DNA from: Chitinophaga niabensis
GTDB lineage: Bacteria > Bacteroidota > Bacteroidia > Chitinophagales > Chitinophagaceae
Assembly: GCF_900129465.1 (NCBI RefSeq)
Contig: NZ_FSRA01000002.1
Span: 2,170,001 to 2,234,000 of the forward strand
Direction: 5' to 3'
DNA length: 64,000 bases
Below are positions 6,498-15,654 of this stretch, piece by piece. Below the pieces are notes generated by a model. That model had not been told where the DNA came from, did no database searches, and was given only the letters and a program-made list of their open reading frames with translations. The first letter of the stretch is position 1. Every line of letters begins with the position of its first letter. Position numbers and translations under genes: made by a program.

Positions 6498-8009
6498 ATG
6501 CAACAACATAAACGTCCGCCCGCTTCCATCCTTTTCATTTTCGGCGGCAGCGGCGACCTGAATTACCGGAAACTAACACCTGCGTTGTACAATCTGTTCC
6601 TCGATGAATGGATGCCTGATAAATTTGCTATTGTGGGAATTGGCCGTACAGAGTACAGCGCCGAAGATTACCGCAGTCATTTAACAGAAGGGATCGCGAA
6701 GTTCTCCCGCCGTAAGGAAGAACAGAATGGCCATTACAAGCAATTCTTTGAACATGTGAACTACCTGCAGCTGGATGCCGGGGATGTTGCATCCTACCAG
6801 CGTATTGCAGATTATGTACAACAGAAAGAACAGGAGTGGGGCGTACATCCTAACGTAATATTCTACCTGGCCGTGGCACCGCAACTGGTTCCATCCATCG
6901 CGCAGGAACTGGGTACGCTCAATCTCTGCAAGGATAAAAGCACTACCCGCATTGTAATAGAAAAACCCTTCGGGCACGACCTGGAATCTGCACATGAATT
7001 GAATGCGCTGCTTTCCGGTCTGTTTGCAGAAGAGCAGATCTTCCGCATAGATCACTACCTCGGAAAAGAAACCGTACAGAACATCCTGGCCCTGCGTTTT
7101 GCCAATGCATTGTTTGAGCCGGTATGGAACCGTCACTATATAGATCATATCCAGATCACCGCAGCAGAAAGTGTGGGCCTGGAAGACCGCGCAGGTTATT
7201 ATGAGAATTCAGGGGCACTGAGGGACATGGTGCAGAACCACATCCTGCAACTGATGTGTATGGTGGCAATGGAAGCACCGGTATCTTTTGATGCGAACGA
7301 GATCCGTAATAAAAAGGTAGATGTACTCAATGCCATCCGCCCTATTAAGAAAGAAGACGTTCACGAACATGCGGTACGTGGCCAGTATGGCGCCGGATGG
7401 ATGAAAGGGAAACAGGCGGTTGGTTATCGCGAAGAAAAGAACGTGAAACAGGGTTCCAATACAGAAACCTACGCAGCCGTGAAGTTCTATGTAGATAACT
7501 GGCGTTGGGAAGGTGTACCTTTTTATGTGCGCACAGGTAAATACCTGCACCAGAAATCCACACATGTTACTATCCAGTTCAAAGAAGCGCCTACTTATGC
7601 ATTTCCTTCGGAAGCAGCAGAATCCTGGCGTTCCAACAGGCTTACCATCAGCATTCAGCCTGAAATGGATGTTCGCATCCGCTTCCAGGCTAAACGCCCC
7701 GGCCAGACGATGACGCTGGACCCTGTGAACATGACCTTCACTTATGAAGGATCTGATGATCACACACCGGAAGCATACGAAACCCTGCTGCTGGATGTAA
7801 TGGAAGGAGATGCCACGCTCTTCATGCGTGCAGACCAGGTAGAGGCTGCCTGGAAAGTGGTAATGCCTATCCTGGATACATGGGAAACACGCATTCCGCA
7901 GGACTTCCCGAACTATGCACCGGATTCATGGGGCCCTGAAGATGCAGATGCCATGATTGCCCGTGACGGACATTCATGGATCAATCTTCCTCCTGAAAAA
8001 GCAAAATAA
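6498..8009 (+). CDS. zwf: Glucose-6-phosphate 1-dehydrogenase
   Basis: A 503-residue enzyme oxidising glucose 6-phosphate to 6-phosphoglucono-lactone, the first step of the oxidative pentose phosphate route. The coenzyme motif is GGSGDLNYRKL (16-26), a variant of the usual GASGDLAxRKL. EKPFG (155-159) and the active-site signature RIDHYLGKE (183-191) with the catalytic His are intact. Length is normal. It lies between gnd and pgl with short spacers (17 and 5 nt), so the three are cotranscribed and deliver reducing power and pentoses. No sign of truncation. Confidence 0.96.
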   Translation: MQQHKRPPASILFIFGGSGDLNYRKLTPALYNLFLDEWMPDKFAIVGIGRTEYSAEDYRSHLTEGIAKFSRRKEEQNGHYKQFFEHVNYLQLDAGDVASYQRIADYVQQKEQEWGVHPNVIFYLAVAPQLVPSIAQELGTLNLCKDKSTTRIVIEKPFGHDLESAHELNALLSGLFAEEQIFRIDHYLGKETVQNILALRFANALFEPVWNRHYIDHIQITAAESVGLEDRAGYYENSGALRDMVQNHILQLMCMVAMEAPVSFDANEIRNKKVDVLNAIRPIKKEDVHEHAVRGQYGAGWMKGKQAVGYREEKNVKQGSNTETYAAVKFYVDNWRWEGVPFYVRTGKYLHQKSTHVTIQFKEAPTYAFPSEAAESWRSNRLTISIQPEMDVRIRFQAKRPGQTMTLDPVNMTFTYEGSDDHTPEAYETLLLDVMEGDATLFMRADQVEAAWKVVMPILDTWETRIPQDFPNYAPDSWGPEDADAMIARDGHSWINLPPEKAK

Positions 8010-8014
8010 GCAAC

Positions 8015-8740
8015 ATGGAATTACACATCGCCAAAGATATACAGCAGCTGAGTGAAAACCTGGCTGCTTTCATCAGCCAGAAGATCCAGGATGTATTACA
8101 GCAGCAGGAGATCTTTACTTTCGTACTGTCCGGTGGCAGCACGCCTAAAAGCCTGTATGCTTTGCTGGCCAGGGAACCTTACATCGATATGATCCCCTGG
8201 GCCAGGGTACATTTTTTCTGGGGAGATGAAAGGGCGGTACCTTTTGAAGATGCGCGCAATAATGCCCGTATGGCATTTGATGTGTTGCTGGACAAAACAG
8301 GTACACCTCCTGAAAATATTCACGTGATGCGCACGGATATTGAGCCGGAAGCTGCAGCTGCTGAATACGAAAAGATCCTCCACCGTTATTTTGACGGGAA
8401 AACCAATACATTTGACCTGGTACTGTTAGGTATGGGAGATGATGGGCATACTTTATCCCTCTTCCCCGGATTACCTATCGTACATGAAAAGAAAGCCTGG
8501 GTGAAAGCATTCTTCCTGAAAGCGCAGGACATGTATCGCATCACGCTCACTGCTCCGGTTACCAACCTCGCTTCCAGCGTTGTGTTTATGGCAACAGGTG
8601 CAGGAAAGGCACTCACTTTACAAGGTGTCATCAACGGCGCGCCTGATCCGGACCGTTATCCTTCTCAACTGATCCGTCCCGAAAACGGGGAACTGCATTG
8701 GTTTGTAGATGAAGCGGCGGCTGAAGCGCTGCAAGTATAA
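8015..8740 (+). CDS. pgl: 6-phosphogluconolactonase, DevB/SOL family
   Basis: A 241-residue cytoplasmic enzyme that hydrolyses 6-phosphogluconolactone, the step between Zwf and Gnd. Family motifs present: LSGGSTPKSLYALLA (about 38-52), HFFWGDERAVP, and LLGMGDDGHTLSLFPG, which carries the catalytic His. The fold is the NagB/RpiA-type. It starts 5 nt after zwf, completing the gnd-zwf-pgl operon. A 15-bp inverted repeat follows its stop codon at 8746-8801. Confidence 0.94.
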   Translation: MELHIAKDIQQLSENLAAFISQKIQDVLQQQEIFTFVLSGGSTPKSLYALLAREPYIDMIPWARVHFFWGDERAVPFEDARNNARMAFDVLLDKTGTPPENIHVMRTDIEPEAAAAEYEKILHRYFDGKTNTFDLVLLGMGDDGHTLSLFPGLPIVHEKKAWVKAFFLKAQDMYRITLTAPVTNLASSVVFMATGAGKALTLQGVINGAPDPDRYPSQLIRPENGELHWFVDEAAAEALQV

Positions 8741-8745
8741 AGCTG

Positions 8746-8801
8746 TACGAATTATCAATTGCGCAGCAATTATCGTTCGTATGTGTAATTGATAATTCGT
8801 A
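8746..8801. repeat. 15-bp perfect inverted repeat with 26-nt spacer
   Basis: TACGAATTATCAATT (8746-8760) and AATTGATAATTCGTA (8787-8801) are exact reverse complements, 7 nt after the pgl stop and 10 nt before the next ATG. It is AT-rich and has no T tail, so it is not a typical terminator. It resembles dispersed intergenic palindromes of Bacteroidota genomes. It could stabilise the upstream mRNA or partly uncouple the pgl and kefG-like genes. Confidence 0.7.
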
Positions 8802-8810
8802 ACCTTTAAC

Positions 8811-9416
8811 ATGGCTAAGATCCTTCTACTCTTTGCACACCCTGCGTTTGAACGCTCCCGCATACATGCTGCGCTGCTGAAAGCCGCAGCAGGTTTGCCG
8901 GATGTTACCCTGCACGATCTCTACGAAGTATATCCTGATTTTGATGTGGTGCCCAGGATAGAACAAAAGCTCCTGTCCGAACACGACATCATTATCTTTC
9001 AACATCCTTTCTACTGGTATAGCGGCCCTGCATTGCTGAAACAATGGATAGACCTGGTATTGCAGCATGGCTGGGCTTATGGCCATGAAGGTGTTGCATT
9101 GAAAGGGAAGTATTTAATGAATGTTATTTCGGCTGGCGGAAAGGAACAGTCCTATTCCCCGGAAGGGCATCATGGCTATCCGCTGAAGCAATTCATGTTA
9201 CCTTTTGAGCAAACTGCCACACTCTGCAATATGCAGTACCTGCCGCCTTTTGTGGTGCATGACAGCAACAGCCTCAGTGCACAGCAACTGAGTACATATA
9301 CAGCAGCGTATGTGGAACTGCTAAAAGGTTTGCAGTCCGGCAAAATAGATCTGCCACAGGCACAGCAGCAATACTATATCAATGCATTAGTAGGGGCACC
9401 TGATCATTTATCCTAA
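8811..9416 (+). CDS. NAD(P)H-dependent flavin quinone reductase, KefG/KefF-like
   Basis: A 201-residue flavodoxin-like oxidoreductase. It starts with a Rossmann-like strand (KILLLFAHPAFERS) and carries QHPFYWYSGPALLKQWID, the signature of the KefF/KefG and MdaB group. In enterobacteria these proteins bind Kef K+ efflux channels and reduce quinones. The next gene, 12 nt downstream, is a Kef-type antiporter, so the same partnership is strongly suggested. FMN/FAD cofactor is expected. A position behind the pentose phosphate operon would link it to NAD(P)H supply. The exact KefF/KefG assignment is uncertain. Confidence 0.85.
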   Translation: MAKILLLFAHPAFERSRIHAALLKAAAGLPDVTLHDLYEVYPDFDVVPRIEQKLLSEHDIIIFQHPFYWYSGPALLKQWIDLVLQHGWAYGHEGVALKGKYLMNVISAGGKEQSYSPEGHHGYPLKQFMLPFEQTATLCNMQYLPPFVVHDSNSLSAQQLSTYTAAYVELLKGLQSGKIDLPQAQQQYYINALVGAPDHLS

Positions 9417-9428
9417 CAGAGAGTCTAC

Positions 9429-11294
9429 ATGTCTAACGAATCCTTTTTCTACCAGGCTTTAGTTTATCTCGCCACCATGGTGGTATTTGTACCTCTTGCC
9501 AAAAAGCTCAACCTGGGTTCCGTATTGGGATACCTGATGGGCGGTATTATCATTGGCCCTGCTTTGCTGGGATTGATAGGCCATGGGGGGCAGGACCTGA
9601 TGCACTTTGCAGAATTCGGTGTAGTGATGATGTTGTTCCTGATAGGATTGGAATTAGAACCTTCCTTACTCTGGAAGCTCCGCGCCCCCATCCTTGGAAT
9701 GGGCGGATTACAGGTAACTGTTACGGCTATCTTAATAGCAGGATTATCTTTTTCATTAGGTATGCCTTTCAATGAATCATTGATCCTTGGCATGATCCTT
9801 TCCCTTTCTTCCACGGCTATTGTATTACAGATCTTAACAGAAAAGGGACAGATGGGTTCCGCTGCCGGCCAGAGCACCTTTTCTGTATTACTGTTCCAGG
9901 ATATTGCAGTGATCCCCATGCTGGCTATTTTTCCATTACTCGCACCGGCGGGTACTGGTGCAGTACATGCGGAGAGTACTTCTCTCATTGCCAACCAACC
10001 GGCCTGGGCAAAAACATTGATCGTACTGGGTGCTGTATCTGCTCTTGGTATTGGCGGGCGTTTTGTGGTGAAGCCCATCCTGCATATTGTGGCGCGCACA
10101 AGGCTGCGTGAATTATTCACGGCCTCTGCATTATTACTGGTAGTAGGAATTGCGGTGCTGATGACCTTAGTTGGGTTAAGCCCTGCATTGGGCGCTTTCC
10201 TGGGAGGCGTGGTGTTAGCCAACAGCGAATACCGTCATGAACTGGAAAGTGATATTGAGCCTTTTAAAGGGCTATTGTTAGGATTATTCTTTATAGGAGT
10301 AGGTGCCTCTATCGATTTCAAACTCGTGCTTGCAGAACCTCTATTGATATTGGGACTTGTACTCGGTATCATGCTGGTGAAGTTTTTAGTGTTACTGGGA
10401 TTAGGCAGGTTGTTCCGCCTTAGCGGAGAACAGAACCTGCTGTTTGCTTTTGCGCTGCCACAGGTAGGAGAGTTTGCCTTCGTGTTATTTTCCTTCGCCC
10501 TGCAATCTGCATTACTACCACAACGAATAGTAAGCATTATGATGGCAGTGGTGGCTATCAGTATGGCCCTCACGCCTTTGGTGTTACTGGCACATGAAAA
10601 ATGGATCGTGCCCAACTTTGGTTGTGGTGCAAAAAATGTTGAAAGGGAACCGGATAAGATAGATGAAAAGAATCCTGTGATCATTGCAGGTTTTGATCAC
10701 TTTGGCACTATCGTTGGCCGTTTCCTGCGCGCCAGCGGAGTTCGTTCTACTGTACTGGACCTGGATTCCGACAGGGTAGACCTGCTAAGGAGGATGGGGC
10801 TGAAGGTGTATTACGGAGATGCGGCCCGTATGGATATGCTGCAATCTGCCGGTGCTATGCAGGCCAAGCTGATCGTTATTGCCATGGAAACGCCGGAGAA
10901 GAACCTGGAAGTAGTGGATGCCGTTAAAAAACATTTCCCGCATTTGCAGATGCTGGTGAGAGCTACCGAAAATGCAGATGCTTTTGATCTCATGAATTCA
11001 GGCGTGTTACATATCTACAGGGAAACTGTGGACACCTCTCTCCGTATGGCATCCGATGCACTCGAAATGCTGGGCCACCGTGCTTATCAATCGCAACGCG
11101 CAGCCCGTATGTTCCGCAAGTTCGATGAACAATCCTTAAAAGGAATGGCCGCTTACCGGGATGATAAACAATATGTGAATGTGGTGAAGGAACGGATAGA
11201 TGAACTGCAGAAACTTATCCAGGCAGACAGCTATACGAACTTAATGATCCGGGATGCCGGATGGAATAAAGAGGATGCTGAGGAAAGGAATTAG
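9429..11294 (+). CDS. Kef-type monovalent cation:proton antiporter (CPA2) with RCK domain
   Basis: A 621-residue inner-membrane protein. Residues about 1-390 hold roughly 12 membrane helices of the Na+/H+-exchanger fold, with FAEFGVVMMLFLIGLELEP and the SSTAIVLQ signature of KefB/KefC. A cytosolic RCK_N/TrkA-N domain follows (about 417-530, VIIAGFDHFGTIVGRFL), then a short C-terminal tail. In E. coli such systems expel K+ and acidify the cell upon electrophile stress and are gated by glutathione adducts. Whether glutathione gates this one is unknown. It pairs with the KefG-like gene upstream. Confidence 0.9.
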   Translation: MSNESFFYQALVYLATMVVFVPLAKKLNLGSVLGYLMGGIIIGPALLGLIGHGGQDLMHFAEFGVVMMLFLIGLELEPSLLWKLRAPILGMGGLQVTVTAILIAGLSFSLGMPFNESLILGMILSLSSTAIVLQILTEKGQMGSAAGQSTFSVLLFQDIAVIPMLAIFPLLAPAGTGAVHAESTSLIANQPAWAKTLIVLGAVSALGIGGRFVVKPILHIVARTRLRELFTASALLLVVGIAVLMTLVGLSPALGAFLGGVVLANSEYRHELESDIEPFKGLLLGLFFIGVGASIDFKLVLAEPLLILGLVLGIMLVKFLVLLGLGRLFRLSGEQNLLFAFALPQVGEFAFVLFSFALQSALLPQRIVSIMMAVVAISMALTPLVLLAHEKWIVPNFGCGAKNVEREPDKIDEKNPVIIAGFDHFGTIVGRFLRASGVRSTVLDLDSDRVDLLRRMGLKVYYGDAARMDMLQSAGAMQAKLIVIAMETPEKNLEVVDAVKKHFPHLQMLVRATENADAFDLMNSGVLHIYRETVDTSLRMASDALEMLGHRAYQSQRAARMFRKFDEQSLKGMAAYRDDKQYVNVVKERIDELQKLIQADSYTNLMIRDAGWNKEDAEERN

Positions 11295-11311
11295 TACGGC
11301 ATAGTGTCTGC

Positions 11312-11337
11312 CGCCCAGCAGAGGGCGAAAGTTTTTT
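11312..11337 (+). terminator. Weak terminator after the antiporter gene
   Basis: CGCCC (11312-11316) pairs with GGGCG (11323-11327), followed by AAAG and TTTTTT. The stem is only 5 bp and the T tract is offset, but it sits between convergent genes. Confidence 0.4.
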
Positions 11338-11346
11338 GGTGAATGA

Positions 11347-14300
11347 TCAATGCCCTGCCCCATGTCCGCCATGCCCGCCGTTTTCAGCTTCCCATCGTTT
11401 GCCTTCTTCTTCCATCTGCGCCAGCTTCTTCTTACCATAAGCAATCCTTGTGATCAGCACGTACAGTACAGGTACTGTAAAGATGGCCAGCAGCGTGGCG
11501 GCAAGCATACCGCCAATTACCGTGAAACCAATGTTCAGCCTTGATGCGGCACCTGCTCCTTCTGAGAGTACGAGTGGCGTAACGCCGAGGATGAAAGCGA
11601 AGGAAGTCATGAGGATGGGCCTGAAACGCAGGCTCACTGCTTCCAGTGTTGCCTGTATCAAAGGCATCCCCCTGTCCACCCGCTCTTTACAGAATTCTAC
11701 GATGAGGATGGCGTTCTTCGCAGATAGCCCGATCAGGGTGATCAGACCAATCTGCGAGTAAACGCTATTGGCTTGTCCGGTTAGCCACAAAGCAAGGATA
11801 GATCCAAACAGGGCTACCGGAACTGCCAATAGTACGGAGAAAGGGACAGACCAACTTTCATATAGCGCGGTTAATAGTAGAAAAACGAAAAGGATAGAGA
11901 GGCCGAAGATCATCATGCTCTTGTTACCGGCTTCAATTTCCTGCCGGGAGATATTCGTCCATTCATAACCAAAGTTAGCAGGAAGCACCTGTGCGGAAAC
12001 TTCTTCCATGGCCTTGATAGCATCACCACTACTGAATCCCGGTTTGGCAGTACCACTGATCTCTACAGACCTGTAGAGGTTAAAGTGATTGATCACTGGA
12101 GCACCTGCTCCCAGTTTTGAACGGATCAATGTACTAAGCGGCACCATTTCTCCCCTCACATTACGAACGAAATAAGATTTGAGTGCATCGATATCTTTAC
12201 GGTATGCGGTATCTGCCTGTAATACTACACGGAGGCTGCGTCCGAATTTGGTGAAGTCGTTCACATACGCGCCACCCAGGAAGGTCTGCAAAGCGCCGAA
12301 CACATCTGTAACGGCAACACCCATTTGTTTACAGCGGTCGCGGTCCACTTCAATATTGAACTCCGGTGTTTTGGCACTGAAGAAGGCATACGCCATCGCA
12401 ATTTCGGGGCGTTGATTCGCAGCCATCAAAACCTGGCCAAGTACCCTGTTGAATTCTGCAAGGTCTGTGCCGCTTTTTTGTTCCAATACATAAGAGAACC
12501 CACTGGAAGTTCCCAGTCCACGCAGGGTGGGAGAGGGTAACGCGAGTACGGAGGCTTCTGTTATCTGTGAAAGTTTTCCCTGTATACGGCCTACTACTTT
12601 ATTGATATTATCCCCTTTTGGGTAACGGATACCCCATGGTTTCAGGTTCACAAACCAGGTAGCCGAGTTGGGTTTGATAGCATTCGCAATGAAGTTGATA
12701 CCTGTTACGCCCATGTAGTGATTTACAGCAGAATCTTCTGACAGGATCTGGTTTACACGGGTAGCTATTTCCCTGGTCCTTTGAGAGGAAGCGGCGTCCG
12801 GTAATTCAAGGGAAAGGAACATCGCGCCCATATCTTCCTGCGGTACGAAGGTAGTTGGTACTTTCTTAAAGAGGAAAAAAGCTGCGCAGAACAGGATGCC
12901 CAGTAGTATCAGGATGAATGCTGTTTGTTTGATAGCACGGCGAACGCCATGTGTATAACGGTCTGTGAAACGGGTGAACCATTTGTTGAACTTGTAATGC
13001 AGTTTGTTGATGCCCCTTGATTTTTCATTCAGGTTGGAAGGGCGCAGCATGATAGCGCAAAGTGCAGGTGTTAAGGTCAATGCCAGGAAGGCAGAGAGTA
13101 TTACAGAGAATGCAATGGTCAATGCAAACTGCTGATACAATCTGCCGCTCACACCGGGTATAAATGCAACCGGTACAAACACCGCAGCCAGGATCAAACC
13201 AATGGCAATAACCGGCGCCTGTACTTCGGACATCGCCTTATAGGTAGCATTGAGCGGCGTCATGCCATTTACATCTATATGATGCTGTACGGCTTCCACC
13301 ACCACAATCGCATCATCCACCACTATCCCGATGGCCAGCACGAATCCAAAGAGGGTGAGTGTATTAATGGAGAAGCCAAGTAAGGTGAAAAAGATGAAGG
13401 TACCAATGATGGAAACGGGAATTACAAGTACCGGTACCAGTGTGGCGCGCCAGCTTTGCAGGAAGAGATACACCACCAATATTACCAGCAGCAGTGCCTC
13501 CACAAAGGTTTGGATCACTTCATCAATAGAGATCTTAACGAAGGAAACAGTTTCAAAAGGTACCAGCCAGTTTACATCCGGGGGAAATGTTTTGGCGAGT
13601 TCCGCAAATCTTTTCTCTACCCGTTCCGCCACATCCAGGGCATTAGCCCCGGGAGAAAGGTAAATGGCCATACCTGTACCAGGTTTGCCATCTGCCTTTA
13701 CTTCCACTGCATAGGAAAAGGACCCCAGCTGTTGCCGGGAAATATCTTTTAAGCGGATCAGGGAACCGGTTTGCTGGTTGGCAGAAATAATGATATTGCC
13801 AAACTCTTCAGCATCCAGCAAACGCCCTTTTACTTTAACCGTGTATTCAAAAGCCTGTTTGTTATTAGCGGGAGGAGCGCCCAGTACACCCGCAGGCGCT
13901 TGTGTATTTTGTTCCTGGATGGCACGTGCTACGTCTGAAGTAGTGATGCCCAGCGAGGCCATCTTATCAGGGTTCAGCCATATACGCATGCTATAATCCT
14001 GCGAAAACGCATTCACATCACCCACTCCTTCTATCCGTGCAATTTCAGGTTTGATATAAATATTCAGATAGTTGTCCAGGAAGTTACGATCGTAAGAAGC
14101 ATTCGGTGAATTCAATGCTACCACCATCAACATATCATTGGAACGTTTCTTGGTGGTTACGCCTACCCTTCTTACATCATCGGGAACAGAAGGAAGCGCA
14201 AGGCTTACCCGGTTCTGTACATCCAGGGCGCTGATATCCGGGTTGGTACCAATGTTGAACGTAACGGTGATGCTCATGGAACCGTCGTTTGCACTAACGG

Positions 14301-14541
14301 ACTGGATGTACATGGCACCGGGGGTACCGTTCACCTGGTTTTCGATGGGAGTGGTTACCGTTTCTTCTACAGTGGTGGAGTTGGCTCCTATATAGTTGGC
14401 ACTTACAGCTACCACTGGTGGCGCAATATCCGGCAATTGTGCGATCGGCAGATTTACCATGCAGATGAGGCCCACAATCACCAGGATGATCGAGATCACA
14501 ATAGTGGTGTTCTTCCTTTCTATGAATGTTTTTGAGATCAT
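11347..14541 (-). CDS. RND multidrug efflux permease, HAE1/AcrB family
   Basis: A 1064-residue inner-membrane pump with the AcrB plan: TM1 near 12-30, a large periplasmic porter domain, TM2-6 (about 340-500), a second periplasmic domain, and TM7-12 (about 530-550 and 865-1030). Proton-relay acidic residues lie in GIVVDDAIVVVEAV. Periplasmic text such as APVINHFNLYRSVEISG is typical of HAE1 pumps. Adaptor and TolC genes follow the expected order on the same strand, so it forms a tripartite drug or solvent exporter. Oddity: the cytosolic C-terminus ends in a Gly/His-rich tail (GGHGGHGAGH) that could bind metal. Substrates cannot be predicted. Confidence 0.94.
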   Translation of the reverse strand: MISKTFIERKNTTIVISIILVIVGLICMVNLPIAQLPDIAPPVVAVSANYIGANSTTVEETVTTPIENQVNGTPGAMYIQSVSANDGSMSITVTFNIGTNPDISALDVQNRVSLALPSVPDDVRRVGVTTKKRSNDMLMVVALNSPNASYDRNFLDNYLNIYIKPEIARIEGVGDVNAFSQDYSMRIWLNPDKMASLGITTSDVARAIQEQNTQAPAGVLGAPPANNKQAFEYTVKVKGRLLDAEEFGNIIISANQQTGSLIRLKDISRQQLGSFSYAVEVKADGKPGTGMAIYLSPGANALDVAERVEKRFAELAKTFPPDVNWLVPFETVSFVKISIDEVIQTFVEALLLVILVVYLFLQSWRATLVPVLVIPVSIIGTFIFFTLLGFSINTLTLFGFVLAIGIVVDDAIVVVEAVQHHIDVNGMTPLNATYKAMSEVQAPVIAIGLILAAVFVPVAFIPGVSGRLYQQFALTIAFSVILSAFLALTLTPALCAIMLRPSNLNEKSRGINKLHYKFNKWFTRFTDRYTHGVRRAIKQTAFILILLGILFCAAFFLFKKVPTTFVPQEDMGAMFLSLELPDAASSQRTREIATRVNQILSEDSAVNHYMGVTGINFIANAIKPNSATWFVNLKPWGIRYPKGDNINKVVGRIQGKLSQITEASVLALPSPTLRGLGTSSGFSYVLEQKSGTDLAEFNRVLGQVLMAANQRPEIAMAYAFFSAKTPEFNIEVDRDRCKQMGVAVTDVFGALQTFLGGAYVNDFTKFGRSLRVVLQADTAYRKDIDALKSYFVRNVRGEMVPLSTLIRSKLGAGAPVINHFNLYRSVEISGTAKPGFSSGDAIKAMEEVSAQVLPANFGYEWTNISRQEIEAGNKSMMIFGLSILFVFLLLTALYESWSVPFSVLLAVPVALFGSILALWLTGQANSVYSQIGLITLIGLSAKNAILIVEFCKERVDRGMPLIQATLEAVSLRFRPILMTSFAFILGVTPLVLSEGAGAASRLNIGFTVIGGMLAATLLAIFTVPVLYVLITRIAYGKKKLAQMEEEGKRWEAENGGHGGHGAGH

Positions 14542-14554
14542 GCTGCGTTGTATT

Positions 14555-15634
14555 CTATTTAATATTCACCGTATCGCCCGGCCTGATTTTCTGGATGCCT
14601 TCCACTACTACCCTGTCTCCCGCCTGCAATCCGGAACGGATCAGCAGCAGGCTGTCTATAATGGGGCCTCTTACTATGTTTCTTTGCTGTACTACATTGT
14701 GCTGATCTACTACAAAGGCCTTTACTTCTCCCAGCAGTTCCACGATCGCTTTGGAGGGGATGGCCAATGCTGTATCTGCAGTATTATATTTCAACTGCAC
14801 TACGGCAGACATGCCGGACTTCAATATTTCTTCCTTGTTGGGGAAAGTGAGGCGTACACGGATGGTGCCGGTTTGGGGATCAATGATATTATTGATCAGT
14901 AATACTTTCCCTTCCTGTTGATATACCGTGCCGCCATCCTGCACAATAAAATATCTTTGCTGCCCGCCTTTTTTAAATTCGGAATACCTGCTCTGGGGCA
15001 GATCAATATCTGCATAAATGGGATCTTCATTCACGAGGGTATTGATGGTAGTTTGCCCTGCACTCACCAGGTCGCCTACACGTACTAAGGCGATACCTAT
15101 TTTTCCATTCACCGGGGCGCGGATCACAGCATGGCTGATATCTGTTCCGGACCTTGCCTGCGCTGCTTTGGCGGCAGCCAGGTTCGCTTCTGCTGTTTTA
15201 ACAAGTGTAGAGGCCTGCTCTACTGTTTGCCGTGCAATGGCATCCTGCTTTAACAGGTTGGAATAACGTTCGAGGTCGCGCTGCTTTTGTGCAAGATCTG
15301 CTTCTGCCTGTGATACAGATGCTTTGGCCTGATCGTAACTCGCCATACTGCGGCTCCTGTCTACTTCATACAATACCTGTCCCTTTTTTACGGCACTGCC
15401 ATCTTTAGCGCGGATGGCTTCCAGGAAACCGGTCACATCAGAACGTATCTCCACAATGCTGTGAGCCGTTAAAGTGGCCGGAAAAGTTTCCGTAACAACA
15501 TATGTGGCCGGTTTAACTTCAAAAGTGCTAACGGTGTTGCGGGGCATGGGACCCTGAGCGGGCTTCTGCTTTCCGCCACAGGCGCATAGCAGCAGACACA
15601 TCGGTAAAGTGTAAATGCTCCTGGGGAGGTACAT
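14555..15634 (-). CDS. RND efflux periplasmic adaptor (MFP), lipoprotein
   Basis: A 359-residue AcrA-like adaptor. The N-terminus (MCLLLCACGG) has a lipobox-like end with Cys19, so it is likely lipid-anchored in the inner membrane. Order of domains: barrel-sandwich half (about 50-75), coiled-coil hairpin (about 90-160, KASVSQAEADLAQKQRDLE), second lipoyl half (IRAPVNGKIGIALVRVGD), beta-barrel, and membrane-proximal domain. It bridges the RND pump 13 nt downstream and the TolC protein encoded 20 nt upstream. The three are one operon transcribed leftwards. Confidence 0.92.
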   Translation of the reverse strand: MYLPRSIYTLPMCLLLCACGGKQKPAQGPMPRNTVSTFEVKPATYVVTETFPATLTAHSIVEIRSDVTGFLEAIRAKDGSAVKKGQVLYEVDRSRSMASYDQAKASVSQAEADLAQKQRDLERYSNLLKQDAIARQTVEQASTLVKTAEANLAAAKAAQARSGTDISHAVIRAPVNGKIGIALVRVGDLVSAGQTTINTLVNEDPIYADIDLPQSRYSEFKKGGQQRYFIVQDGGTVYQQEGKVLLINNIIDPQTGTIRVRLTFPNKEEILKSGMSAVVQLKYNTADTALAIPSKAIVELLGEVKAFVVDQHNVVQQRNIVRGPIIDSLLLIRSGLQAGDRVVVEGIQKIRPGDTVNIK

Positions 15635-15654
15635 GGTAATTATTTTGATGATCG

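Noticed and set aside
7209..7763. 184-codon minus-strand frame inside zwf
   Set aside because: Lies wholly opposite a certain enzyme gene and shows no recognisable fold.
9464..10222. 252-codon minus-strand frame inside the Kef antiporter gene
   Set aside because: Antisense shadow; the plus frame has full membrane and RCK domain evidence, and the minus translation is Asn/Ile/Pro-rich with no domain.
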